DNA of 64,000 nt, from positions 551,248 through 615,247 of the forward strand of contig VWZX01006240.1 in assembly GCA_013399015.1 (NCBI GenBank). Reading direction: 5' to 3'. Within the stretch, counting starts at the first letter, position 1. Each line of letters starts with the position of its first letter. Positions 25,572 through 36,364 of this stretch are shown in pieces. The translations under genes and the position numbers were made by a program. The stretch comes from Galbula dea. Its lineage: Eukaryota; Chordata; Aves; Piciformes; Galbulidae. The notes under the pieces were generated by a model that did no database searches, was not told where the DNA came from, and saw nothing but the letters and a program-made list of their open reading frames with translations.

Positions 25572-25793
25572 TCGCCCGGCCCAGCCCAGCCTGCCCACCG
25601 TTCCCAGCGACCCCCCGCCCCCGTCCGCCGCTCCGTCCACGGCTCCGGGGCAACTCGCCTCCCCACAGAGCCAACATTCGAGCGCGGCCGCGGCCCCGGC
25701 TCCCCTCTACCACCAGGAAGGTCGCTTAACGCCTCCTACCACCGGCCCCACTTTGCCCGAGAACCAAAACAGAGGCAGAGCACCTCCCGGCCG

Positions 25794-25985
25794 ACATCTT
25801 AAGTAAGGGCAAGTGGGCGCCGTTCCGCCAGGTGCTGGCAACAGGCGCGGCCATCTTTACTGAGGGCAGGAGCCTGCCGGTGTCCCCTCCGGGACTGTGC
25901 GAGCGCCATCTTGATTAGGGGCATGCTCTGCCGTCAGTGCTGACCATTAGCTGCCTCAGGAGCCATATTTGGTGAGGTCAACACC
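25794..25985. repeat. Degenerate ~56 bp tandem array with YY1-like sites
   Basis: Four CATCTT/CATATT cores start at 25795, 25852, 25907 and 25964, with spacings of 57, 55 and 57 bp. Each is followed by a similar segment (approximately TNAGGGCANG). The rest of each unit has diverged. In reverse complement the cores read AAGATGG, the YY1 core. The copy at 25907 (CAAGATGGCGC) is closest to consensus. The fourth overlaps CCATATTTGG, a CArG box. Confidence 0.55.
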
Positions 25986-26000
25986 CCTCCCGCCCCCCCN

Positions 26001-26113
26001 AGAGGTGCGGCGGAGGTCGGGATCCTGCTTCTTCTCTGGTTCGCGGGTGCAGCCGTGGAGGAAGCGGCGAGCACGGAGCCGCCGCTCAAGTGCGACGAGC
26101 TGAGGCTGGGGCA
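26001..26113 (+). CDS. TM2D1: TM2D1 exon 1 (readable part)
   Basis: The readable frame starts right after the N at 26000. It runs through a signal-peptide-like core (26022-26054), an acidic stretch and LKCDELRLGQ, which matches the family sequence before the first intron. The last codon is split after CA. There is no GT donor at the required place. The exon is followed directly by ATATCCTG, a U12-type donor. The true ATG is not in the window sequence. Confidence 0.88.
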
Positions 26114-29100
26114 ATATCCTGAGAGCGGCCGGGAAGGGACGGGACGGGACGGGGCGGGCGGCGGGGGGTCGGTTGCTATGGCGATGTGGCCTGGGGGAGG
26201 GCGGAGGAGCCGGTGGCATCTCACCCCGGGTCCGGTTTGCCTGAGGGGAGGGCTCTTTGACAGCCTCCCTGGGTGGAGGGGAAGAAGGAGGAGGAAGAGG
26301 AGGAGGAGGAGGTGATATGCTGACAGGGCAGGGATGTCCTTCGGTTGTCAGGGAAGAGCTCAGGGCAGGAGCCCCGAGGAGGTCTTAGCTAGAAGGAGCG
26401 GGAGAGGGCACGACTGCAGCGGCCTAGCTTCATTTCGGGGGTGCTGCAGTGTGTGCGGGCTTGGGGTGCCTCTCCGATGTTTAAAGAGACAATGCCCTGG
26501 GATGAAGAGACCCTTCTCCTCCACCTCTCCACCTTCTTGTTTTTTGCAGGACACTCAAGTGAGAAGCGGTGGCTTTGCACAGTGTTGAGTCCTCCGCAGC
26601 CCAAAGGAGCAGGGCGCAGGTGTTTTAGACTCTATAGCTGAAAAGTTCTGGGCTCTCCAAAGGCATGTCAGGCCTTCCCCAGAAAATATTTGTTGATGGT
26701 AGCTGACATTTATTGATGTAGCTGCAGATCAAAAGTGTCAGGAAGGCAAATCTTGGAAAAGTGAACTTCATCTCCTGCTTTACTTGGCTGTGGGAATTGA
26801 GACCTCTGGGAAGAAGTTCTTGCTCAGGTGTTTTGTCCTGACGTTTCAGATGTTCATTTTTAGGTGTTCTTTAAATTTTGTACATTACTGTAGATTTAAT
26901 CTTCTCACCCACATGCCTGAGTTTAAAGGTGCTCTGATGTTGAAATAAAGCAGACTAGATTAGGAGTGCTGCCTTGTTGCCTCCAAATACAGAGGCTGTG
27001 ACTGATAAATATTGTAGTTGCTCTAGGTAGTGCTGACTGCAGCACTAATTAAACATGGAGCTTATGCCATATATTGGTGTATTAAATTGGATTAGCAGCT
27101 TTGCTGTATGGTAATGTGCTGTTCCTCTGTTGGGGGATGGGTAGGAGCTAACATCAAGGTGCATCTTAAATCCTCAAGAGTTGAAGGAGGGTGGAATAAA
27201 TGACTGTTAAACCTGTTGTAGTGTTTGATATGAAGTGTTTTTCCTCAATGACCTGAACATATATGTGTGAGGAACCTAAAATAGATAATAGCACACAAGA
27301 GCCAATGAACTGTACAAATCAAACAGCATATGGTAAGGATTTCTACCTTTAAACATTATCAATAACTGCATTTTCCAGGGAAGTGTTAAATTTATGCATT
27401 TGTGTAGCTGCTAGATGAGCTTTCTAAAACATGGGATTAGTAATGTCATTAGTAGGAAAGCCTAAAACACTTGTGTGGATTGGATGCCTTCTAAAACTGA
27501 ATAACTACATTGTCTCTGATTGGTACATTGGCAACTGAGGTTTCTGGTAAATCTCTTCAAGGTATGATACATCCTTTAGGCTCTGTCCTGCACTACTGTG
27601 ATTAAAGCAAGCCATTCCTGTCACAGTGATTTTGCATATGCTTATTAGAAGAATTAACATGTGACAGAACAGCCTTCCAAATCTATTTTTTTCCTAATAA
27701 TTCTTTCTAAGGGAACATGGGGGCTTCCATCAGCAGGCATTTTTGGTGCCAGGAGGCTCTGTTTTGAAAGCACATTTGATTTTGATGTGAAGTTCTGATG
27801 TTCTTTGGAGAACAGCAGAAAAATGCTTAAATCAATCACTTGTTTTACTGCATCTGTTTAGCTTTTATGTTCTCAGGCAGTGAAATAAACAGTCTGTGTG
27901 TGAGCTAATAGCTCAACAGTTTCACTTTATGTGCACTCATGGTTAAAATACATGTGTGTGCTTCGTGTCTTTCATATTTTGTTTCCCATAAATGCTGAGT
28001 AATTTTCTGCACTGGGATACTCAGAGATAGTGGAAGTTTTCCAAATACTCAAGAGACTGAATGAAGGTACTATCCAAAATTGTTCCTTTTTTAAGTTATT
28101 CAGTCCTTTACATCATCTTAGACATCATGTCCCTAATAAGAAACATCCAGTCAGTGAGCAGCAAGAATATTCTGTAGTTTGACCTTGATCACAGCTCAGA
28201 TTGTTAGTTGTCTAACCAGTTACCCCATGATTATATTTACTGCCCATTTGAACAGGAGATCAGCTTCAGGGTGGGGAAAGTTGCTGAATGAATGAATGTT
28301 GTTTTCTGTGCCTGTATACACACAAAGGAGTTTTTAGATTGCCCCTGCAATATTTGAATCACTTCCTTTTTCAGTCTTAAGTAACAAAAAATCTTCTGAC
28401 TGGTGTTTGAAGCACTGGCATTTCTGAACACCATTCTGGGATCCATCACCCCAACAAAGAGGGGTTTAATTCAAACCCTCCAAGAAGTCTCATGGAGTAG
28501 CAGGTTTTGAGTCTTATTGGCATAACATTGACAAGAAAACTATGGTCTTTCCTAGCTCAATATATTTTAACTGCTGTGTTTTTCCTCTAAGTAAAAGAAA
28601 ACACTGCTTTCTTTGCTTGGTTGGTTGTTTGAACAACCAAATCCTAATCCTGTTGCCTGTGTCTCTTACTGCAAAACCTATGTTGAACCTGGCTTGCAGT
28701 TTTGTTGGAGTTAAACCAATGGGGCTCACAGGTACTGGAAACTGATTAAAGAGGGGAAAAAACTGGGATTCTTCCCTTAAAAGTAACAGACTTCAGCACT
28801 GAAGAGTGACCAATATTCTGGCAACACATTGCAAACTTTTAGCAGATGGCACTTTCTCTGGTGACTTCCACTTTGGCTTTCTTCAGAGTCAAGCCTTAGC
28901 TTGGAATAATAGAATCATTTGGGTCAAAAAGAGACCTCAGGAAGTCACATAGTCCAACCTCCTGCTCCAAGCAACATTGGCACTGAATTCAGCCCAGGTT
29001 GCTGAGGGCTTTTGTGCAGTCAGATCTTGAGAAGGAATATGAATGTGTGCACTGTGCTTTCTACCAAGACTGGCTTCATTTGTTCATTTCCCTTGTGTCC

Positions 29101-32100
29101 TGTCAGAAAAATGCTACAATACCCCATCACTTACTGCTTCATTTCAACTCATTTTTTTTTTTATCCTCAGTTCAATGTCTGCCAGCCCCAAATATTACTT
29201 GCAAAGATCACCTTGGCATAGAGAGAGTCTTTACAGGACATGAAGTTGGATTTTACAAGCCCATTGCATGTCGCAATGTGTAAGTACACCTTTGGTTTTG
29301 GGGAGTAATTCATCTTTCTGCTCACACTGATGTTGCTATAAAGCAGCAGGATGTGTTGGCAGAAGGAAAAAGTGAAGCTAGAACCATACATAGAATCCTA
29401 GGATGGTCAGAGTTGGAAGGGACCTTAGAGATCATCTAGTTTAACCTCCCCCCTGCCTGGCAGGGACACCATCCACTAGATCAGGTTGCCCACAGCCCCA
29501 GCCAGCCTGGCCTTAAAAGCTTCCAGGGCTGGAGCTTCCACAACCTCTCTGGGCAACCTGTTCTACTGTGTAACCATGATGCCCAGTACTTCATCCAACC
29601 ACAGGGACAGAATCATTATGTAGTATAAGGATACAAGGTGCATGTCTATAAGTAAATGTCTGTGCCTTGGAGACTTTTTCCTTTGTTATGTTTGTGTCTT
29701 TGCTTTTTCTTGCTATTTTACCTTTAATTTCCTTAGTACTTTACCCCTGGCTGCATTTCACATATGCTTAAAATCCATGCAGCTGCTGGAAGGAGCTGTC
29801 TGGGGCCACCTCTCCATCCTTTCCCCTGACATAGCCACTGTCCACAGAATCAGGGAACTGATGTGGCTGTGAAGTAGCTTGGATCAGTTGTCCTGTTTGA
29901 GTCCCAGTACAGTCACTTCAAAGTGTAGTGGCAATGCAAGGGTGAGGGCAGCACAAGGATAAGAGAGTGAAGAAAGAAGGACTGGAGTGGGCTGCTCTGT
30001 TCAGTGCCAGGGCTGGCTCATACCAGTATAAAATGTGGCTGTAACTGCAGCTTAAGTTGTAGTATGCATGGATATGGACCCCAAAAGAGTCCAGAAACCA
30101 ACTCTGACCTACAGTAGTACCTGTATATTGTCAACTGGTGTGGAAGAGCTGGACAGAAAAGCTTTTAAGATTGCAGCTGGAAGAAACATCTGCAGGAAAA
30201 ATAAATTGGATGAGGCTGAGAAACAAGGGGTGGGGTGGGGGGGAAAAAATCACAAGAAGAACTGAGAGGAAGTTGCATCTTTGACCCAATTGTAGAAGTT
30301 CCTCTAGATGCCTGAGATGTGTTTCCCTACTCACTGGTTTAGTCTTTGGCACATATTTTTAGCTGAAAGAGTAAGAGAAAGGAAATAAAAGAGTAGCTGC
30401 AGCCTTGTTCCACTATTAACATGCTTCCACTTCCTACTAGATTTCTTCTCCCCATCAGTTTGATGTTGACTAGCTTGCAGACTGTTCTGCTTTTCAAAAC
30501 ATCTCAAGGCTTAGGCAAGTGCTCAGGTTATTAGTAGTTTTGATCAGGAGCATCTCAAATTCAACTGTGTTCCCACCTTTTCTGTAAGAGCTCTTTCTGG
30601 GCTCCAGTGTCCTTGGAGGCTTGTTGACACTTTGTAGATGATAAACAATTTCCAGCAGCTCACTTCAACTTTTACCTAAAGCCATTAGTGTTCTTTAGAG
30701 TGGAAACAAGACATTTCTAAAGGTGATAATTTACCTTACATTAGGTGCCAGCAATGCCCAGTATGTTCTGTGTTGCTAATAAGTGCTAAGTAACAAATAT
30801 TGAGGGGAGAGTCATGATTTAATCACTTAATGTTGCCATTAAGTTTTAAGGTCAGTCAATCTAATGATAAACAAAAAAAGGTAGCTCTTGATTTGGCATT
30901 GGAAGTGCTTAATAAAGGTGTTTGGACCTTCCTCAGCTCCTGGCTTATTCAAAACTGGCTGGCACACACTGGTGCATGTGTCCAAAGAGTGAATTATTGA
31001 ATGTTTTTAATGGCATTTGGGTTTGCTTTGCTGTTCAGCAGTGCAGCAGAGGATGCAGCAAGCTCTAGTGTCAATAGCTGTGTGTTTAGCTCAGGTACCA
31101 GTGGCTGAAAGTTACAGGTGGCTGGGTGGCCACATCCCTCCAGCTGTTAGCAAGAATGCTGCCAAGTAGCCTAAACCTCAACAATTCTATGGTAGCTGTG
31201 TTTTCTCTGCCTAACTTCAGAGTACCTCTCTACCCCCAGACACCTTGGTACCATCAGCAGTTCTTTTCCTTTGGGAGTTTGTGCCATTTACTCCCTTGAG
31301 AGTGTAGGAAATGAACACCTGACTTCCCCTTCTAGTTGAATCCTTCCTGCAGCTTCCTCAGCCAGTGGCCATGCTTCATTTCTCCTTCAGCTCTCCCTGC
31401 AATTACTGTCTCTGCTGCCATCTCACCTGTCTCTCCTGTTCCTCTCCATTTGGCTGCCTGGGAGACTAATGCCCACAGACAGTATGCATCCCCCTCTTAG
31501 CTTTCCAGGCTTGTCTCAGCAGGACTCAACTCTTAGGAAGCACTCTGGAGTGAAACTGGGAAGGTAGCAGCAACTGAATTATGTCTTGACAAGAAAAATC
31601 ATGATTTAGTTTCAGAATCATCTGTATTCTGCAAGGGTTTGCTTGACTTGCAGCAGCTGAGGTTGCTTTATGGAGGATGCCTACCCTGTTTCAAAGCTTA
31701 ACATTATCAATTCTGTGGCCATGAATTGAAGAGAAATAACAAGTCTGTTGTGGTTGGGGTTTTTTTTCCCCTAACTGAAGCAGCAGGCAAATGACTCAGT
31801 ACTTTAATTCTCCCAAGTATGAGTGAATATCTTCTGCATTCCTTGTTTCTTTTGGCAGAAATGGATACTCCTACAAAGTAGCAGTGGCTCTGTCCTTATT
31901 TCTTGGCTGGTTGGGAGCAGATAGATTTTATCTAGGCTATCCTGCATTAGGTAAGTTCATTTCTTCTTTTGAATTTGAGGTAAAGCTTATTATTGTGGCT
32001 GATTTGATATGTGTACCTTTTGAGGAAGGAAGAAAGGCAGTCATCATTCTAATATTTACAACTAGAATCCTTACTTTGTTGTCAAGTAAGATCAAATCCT

Positions 32101-35100
32101 ACATTATCCTCAGCCTGTTGGAGTGAGTGGTGACAAATGGATGTATTTGCCCACAGATAAAATCCTAATAAGCAAACATGATTATTGCTCTTCAGAGTTC
32201 CACTTTGTTTGCTTTGCATTGCTGGTTGCCACAGGATTCTTTAAGAGGCACTGACACAGAAGTGGTTTGGACTCCTGTGCCAGCTACTTTAAATGATGCT
32301 GGATTTGTACCAGGAAAACAAGGGACAAACTTTACAATGAGCAGTGTTTTGGGGAGCTGGAATTTATCCTGGCAAATGCATACCTTCAAGATAGCTCATG
32401 GTAGTAATACCAGTTCTGCAGAAGCTGGAACCTTTAACAAGAGCTGCTTCTGGTTAGTGTTTTTAGGAGCTGATTCCCAGGGTGATGGTGCCACTGGCTT
32501 TTGAAGCATGGAAATACCTCAGCATGTTAGAACTGCTTTCACTGCCTTGGTTTTTGAGCTGGACATATGGAATAAATTTAAGCCTAGATAACATGGAGCA
32601 GTGACTAGGGAAAAGCTTTACATGTTACTGTCACTTCAGCTAGGAATTTGGGAGTTTCTGCCCATAAAATGCAAACCCTTGGGGTTCTTTAATAACATTA
32701 TCTGTCCTTGATAATCTTGTTTTAATATCTGTCTCTTTTTCCCTGAGATTCTATGATTAGCCCTTACTTCATCCATCTGTTTCCCAAAAAAATACACATT
32801 TTTGGGGAGCAGTCACTCACCTGCACCTTTGTGTTATCCCATTGGATTTGGAAAACAAACATTTGCAGGGATTATTTCATAATCTATTGTAGGAATACAG
32901 ATTTATAGATCCTCCATTCTTAATTTAGCTAGGTCTTTATGGCTCATGCTTGTTAAACCTGCTGGAATATGCTGTAGCCAGTAACCAAAGTTAAAAAAGA
33001 ATTAAAATTAAACTCTTCCAAAGTCAAGTTTTTGAAAGGTAAAGAAGAAAACAAGCAAAGGGTAGAAAAGAAGAAGAGTGAGTACATTGGATTCCTTGAC
33101 AGGGGTTGGTTGGGGATTTTTGAGGTGATCCATGCCTTGACTAAAAATGGTTAAGAGGTTCATGTGCTTGGACAAGATATTTTCATGCAAATGAAGACTG
33201 TAAATACTCTTGGGTTATTTTTTTCCCTTCTCTTTTGCTTAAAGAGCACACAAATACAAACAAGCTATTGAATGAGAAGAAATCAGGAAGGCAACCTCTT
33301 CCTCTCCCACACACTGAACTAAACCACAGGTTATTACTGCATAAAAGGACTATTTTTTTTCCCCCTGCAAGCTTTAGAGTAGTTTATTTTCTCAGTGTGA
33401 TCAGTTTGTGGGGAGGGAAGTGAGGAGGAAGAAAGAAATCAACTTTACCCTGCTCTCTAGAAATATCTGCCAGGTTCAGAGACAGTTCTTTTGCATCCAG
33501 GAACAAACTGGAGCTGCTGCTGGCACCAGTAACAGTAGCACAACTGCTGGCTGCCTAAAATGCCACCTGGCAGTGAGGTTCAGGACCAGAGCTTGTGCAA
33601 GGAGCATCACAAATAAAGGATGCAGGTAATAACAAAGGAAAGGAAACCATTCACCCTTTGACATGGCTTCATCCTCTGAACTGTAGCAGTTCTTTAGCTG
33701 GCTGCTTCCCTTCTGTTTTGGTATTCTCCTGGCAGTTCTGAGAGCCAGGCTAACTGTGCCTGGCTGCTGCAAGCCTTGTGCATCAGCCACTGGGAACAAG
33801 TTGTTGCAGACAGCAACATCCTTGGGTTTCTTTCCCCCCCACACTTAAATTACAACACTTTAGTTGTCATGTGCACGTAGGCTTTGCTTCTAATCAGCTG
33901 AGAGACCATCCTGCTACTACTCTTTCATCTTGTTAGTCATTAAGTCTTTTTCCCCTCTCCTCTCTGACTACTGTGCCTACTCTCCATGGAGAGATTATCC
34001 CCTGTCTCCCTGGAGTTTATAAATCAGACTAGTTTTATCTTGGCAGCTGTGGGAGCTCTAGCCAAACAGTGGCATGTTCTTCCTGCAGCTTGCCTACAGT
34101 GATTCCCCCAGGCTCAAACAGGGCATGGGGGAGAGGTGCTAGGGGGGACAGATGGCTGCTTCTGAGAGAGGAGGAGGCAGAGGTCAGGAGACCTTGGGAT
34201 ATTTGACCAAGAACAGGCTGCATGGTGTTCCCAGCAGGAATTGTACAGCACAGCACAACTGGAGGCTGTGGGAAGATGTGCTCTGGGATGCCACACTGGC
34301 TAATGCTATCAATGTGCTTCTCTCTTGCCTCACAAGGATGCTGAGCCCTGTAAGCACAGGAAGGATGTGATTTTTAGCAGGGAACTGTGTTTTCCCTCTA
34401 CAGCAATGCAAAAGATCTGCATTCTTCTTCATGCTGCCTAAGCCTGGCTAAAGAGACAGATGTCTTCCCAATGAGCATCTCATTCTCAAAACAGCCAAGG
34501 TGTTTGCCTAGCTCAGCTCAACTATTACAATACATATATACTGCTCATTGTAGAAGAAACTACTGATATTGAAATAATTTAAGACAGCCTCCTTCTTCTA
34601 AAGGCTTTTTCCAAATCAAGTCTGCCTTGCATGGCAACTTCCAATGAACCATTGATCTGTTAGTTGCTCTTCCCATAGAGTTTCCATTAATCTTTCATTT
34701 CTTTGTACAAAAAAAATAACATTTTGGAATACCAGTTAAAAAGAGCTCTCTGTATTTCATATCTATATATTCAAAATAAATTCCTTTTCCAGCAAAAATG
34801 TAAAAATACAAAAGATTCCTCTCCAGAGTAGCATGTTCTGAAAAATCAACTCAGTGTGTGCTGCCACTCCTGAGGTGGTAGAAAGCCTATTCATAAGTTT
34901 GGCAGCTCAAGTTGAGGGTTTTTTTTCTGCCTGTGCCTCAAAGAAAGGAAAATCCCCAGGAACCTGGTTATCAACTTCTGTCTTCCCTTGCTTCAGAATA
35001 TTTCTCTGCTAAGAAAAATTGTTAGTTTAAAATCTAAAGTGTATTCAAGATGGAAATGTGAATATGTGGTTTGGGTTTTCCCCTGATAAAGTCTGTTTCT

Positions 35101-36364
35101 AGATTTATAGATGTATACACACACACACATCACAAATGGGGGAGTTGGGATGTGATTGCCACCAAAAACTTTTGAGCTTTGGAGTGACTAGCTTAAAACT
35201 ATGGTTAAATTTCCTTTTCCTTCTTCAGGTCTGTTAAAGTTTTGCACTGTGGGATTTTGTGGCATTGGTAGCCTCATTGATTTCATCCTTATTTCAATGC
35301 AGGTAAGCCAAGGCTTTCTAAACAAGATCCAAATCTGTGTTTGTTAAAGCTTTGGTTCCTAATTCTTTGTTAGCATTTGAGCCTTACAAACCTTTGTGTG
35401 TTGAAAAACCCAAGGCATTTACTCTAGCTCTGTTTGTAGGTTGCTGTTGGAGAATATGGTTACAAAAGAGCAATGTATTTGTTGTTGGAATTAAAAATCA
35501 GATTAGCTGTCTATAAATACTCATAATGAAGAGCCTGGAAGCTGTAGCTCCATCAACTCTCTGTGTCAGAACCTGGGAGCTCTGTCTGTGGCACTGACTC
35601 CCAGGGTTCCCAGGATCCTGAAGCTGTGTGATGATCTTCAAATGCATTGCACTTATAGACATTGTTGATGTGAGGTTACAGAGGAATATTTTTCAAGTAC
35701 ACATCTTTGTATACAAGGCTTTTCAAGTCTCTACATTCTCAGATGCCTTTCCATGCCATCACAGTGATCTTGCCTCTGATTACTTACTGAGAGTAGCTTT
35801 CAGCTCCCTGGTGACTCCACCTCACCTCAGCATTTCCAGAACAATAAAAGCAAAGCCATGAGGCTCTCTCCATTCCTTACCTGTGCAGTAGTTCAAAGCT
35901 ACTTGTCATCAACCCAATTCTCCCCTGCCTGCCCTCCTTTGTTCATGAGAAGTGGTTTGGAGGCCAGTCATTTGTTAGCCTGATTTTTGTGACTCAAATC
36001 CTCATCAGCTTAACCTCCTCCCAGTGCCTGGCTCTGTAATTTGGTTGATTAGAAGCCCTGGGGAAATGTTCCTTCTGAGACAGTGCTGGCTAAAAGAGTT
36101 AAACTCCAGCATAACTTCAAAATAAATCTAGTTTCTGTTTGACTAATTAAGCATGACTAATTTTATGATGGGAAAATTAGCAGTAATTGAGACATTAGCA
36201 CCAGTATATATTTCACTTCATGTTGGAAAGCCTTGCTTCTCTTTCTCTTGCAGATTGTTGGCCCTTCTGATGGCTCTAGTTACATCATTGATTACTATGG
36301 AGCAAGGCTTACAAGGCTCACCATTACCAATGCAACATTCAGGAAGATGCAGACCTATCCTTAA
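26001..36364 (+). CDS. TM2D1: TM2D1 (TM2 domain containing 1), six exons, start codon missing
   Basis: TM2D1 (beta-amyloid-binding protein, BBP) is a small membrane protein of the TM2D family. Its TM2 domain has two membrane helices joined by a DRF motif. Coding exons: 26001-26113, 27259-27332, 29171-29279, 31859-31950, 35229-35302 and 36254-36364. They join in phase to about 190 residues against 207 in human, so only the extreme N-terminus is lacking. Visible are the hydrophobic core of a signal peptide (ILLLLWFAGAA), Cys-rich lumenal sequence with sequons NCT, NQT, NIT and NAT, helix 1 (VAVALSLFLGWLG), ADRFYLGYPA, helix 2 (FCGIGSLIDFILISM) and a tail ending QTYP. The first intron is AT-AC; the other four are GT-AG. 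The only odd point is the start: an N at 26000 and no upstream ATG in frame. Confidence 0.95.
26114..27258 (+). other. TM2D1: TM2D1 intron 1, candidate U12-type AT-AC intron
   Basis: The intron starts ATATCCT, close to the minor-spliceosome donor consensus ATATCCTT, and ends AC. A branch-site-like TTCCTCAAT (27241-27249) lies about 10 bases from the acceptor, the usual U12 spacing. Joining CA to A restores Gln and continues YMCEEPK, as in the family. No GT-AG pair nearby gives the same reading frame. Confidence 0.8.
26278..26313 (+). repeat. AGG-rich purine microsatellite
   Basis: GAAGAAGGAGGAGGAAGAGG and further AGG units in TM2D1 intron 1, about 165 bp after exon 1. Confidence 0.85.
27259..27332 (+). 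CDS. TM2D1: TM2D1 exon 2
   Basis: This 74 bp exon completes Gln and reads YMCEEPKIDNSTQEPMNCTN, ending in QTAY plus the first base of Val. It encodes the lumenal Cys-rich segment, with sequons NST, NCT and NQT. The left splice is AC (U12 type). The right donor is GTAAGG. It was found from the expected protein, since the exon has no long open frame. Confidence 0.9.
28906..29033 (-). repeat. CR1 3' fragment, diverged
   Basis: ATAATAGAATCATTTGGGTC, AGTCCAACCTCCTGCTC and CAGCCCAGGTTGCTGAGGGC indicate an old antisense CR1 end, about 140 bp before TM2D1 exon 3. Confidence 0.85.
29171..29279 (+). CDS. TM2D1: TM2D1 exon 3
   Basis: This 109 bp exon contains QCLPAPNITCKD, the most conserved lumenal stretch of the family, then TGHEVGFYKPIACRN. 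The acceptor is TATCCTCAG and the donor GTAAGT. The final Val codon is split GT|A with exon 4. Confidence 0.96.
29389..29600 (-). repeat. CR1 3' fragment
   Basis: Antisense CR1 end with CATAGAATCCTAGGATGG, GACACCATCCACTAGATC and CAACCTCTCTGGGCAACC. It lies in TM2D1 intron 3. Confidence 0.93.
31859..31950 (+). CDS. TM2D1: TM2D1 exon 4, helix 1 and DRF motif
   Basis: This 92 bp exon encodes NGYSYKVAVALSLFLGWLG, then ADRFYLGYPALG. It covers the first membrane helix and the DRF motif that defines the TM2 loop. The acceptor is TTGGCAG and the donor GTAAGT. Confidence 0.97.
35229..35302 (+). CDS. TM2D1: TM2D1 exon 5, helix 2
   Basis: This 74 bp exon encodes LLKFCTVGFCGIGSLIDFIL and ISMQ, the second membrane helix. 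The acceptor is TTCTTCAG and the donor GTAAGC. It is phase-consistent with exons 4 and 6. Confidence 0.97.
36254..36364 (+). CDS. TM2D1: TM2D1 exon 6 with stop codon
   Basis: This exon encodes IVGPSDGSSYIIDYYGARLT and the tail to QTYP, then TAA at 36362-36364. The acceptor is TCTCTTGCAG. The C-terminus matches the length and ending of the mammalian protein. Confidence 0.96.
   Translation: MVGPSDGSSYIIDYYGARLTRLTITNATFRKMQTYP

Larger units (their letters stand above)
25430..26440. promoter_or_regulatory. TM2D1: CpG island and promoter of TM2D1
   Basis: A CpG-dense block spans TM2D1 exon 1. It contains a CATGCC microsatellite, four spaced CATCTT/CATATT elements (25795, 25852, 25907, 25964), a perfect CArG-type box CCATATTTGG (25963-25972), GGGACGGGAC repeats after exon 1 and a purine AGG repeat near 26278-26313. 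The transcription start is not evident. The likely region is 25.75-26.0 kb. Confidence 0.75.
27333..36253 (+). other. TM2D1: TM2D1 introns 2 to 5
   Basis: Introns are 27333-29170, 29280-31858, 31951-35228 and 35303-36253. Introns 2 and 3 carry one CR1 remnant each (28906-29033 and 29389-29600). Introns 4 and 5 hold only unique AT-rich sequence and a short AC run near 35113-35128. Confidence 0.75.

Noticed and set aside
25166..25729. 187-codon open frame on the plus strand
   Set aside because: Half of it is the CATGCC microsatellite and GC-rich promoter sequence. The HAHAHA and Pro/Arg runs are by-products of composition.
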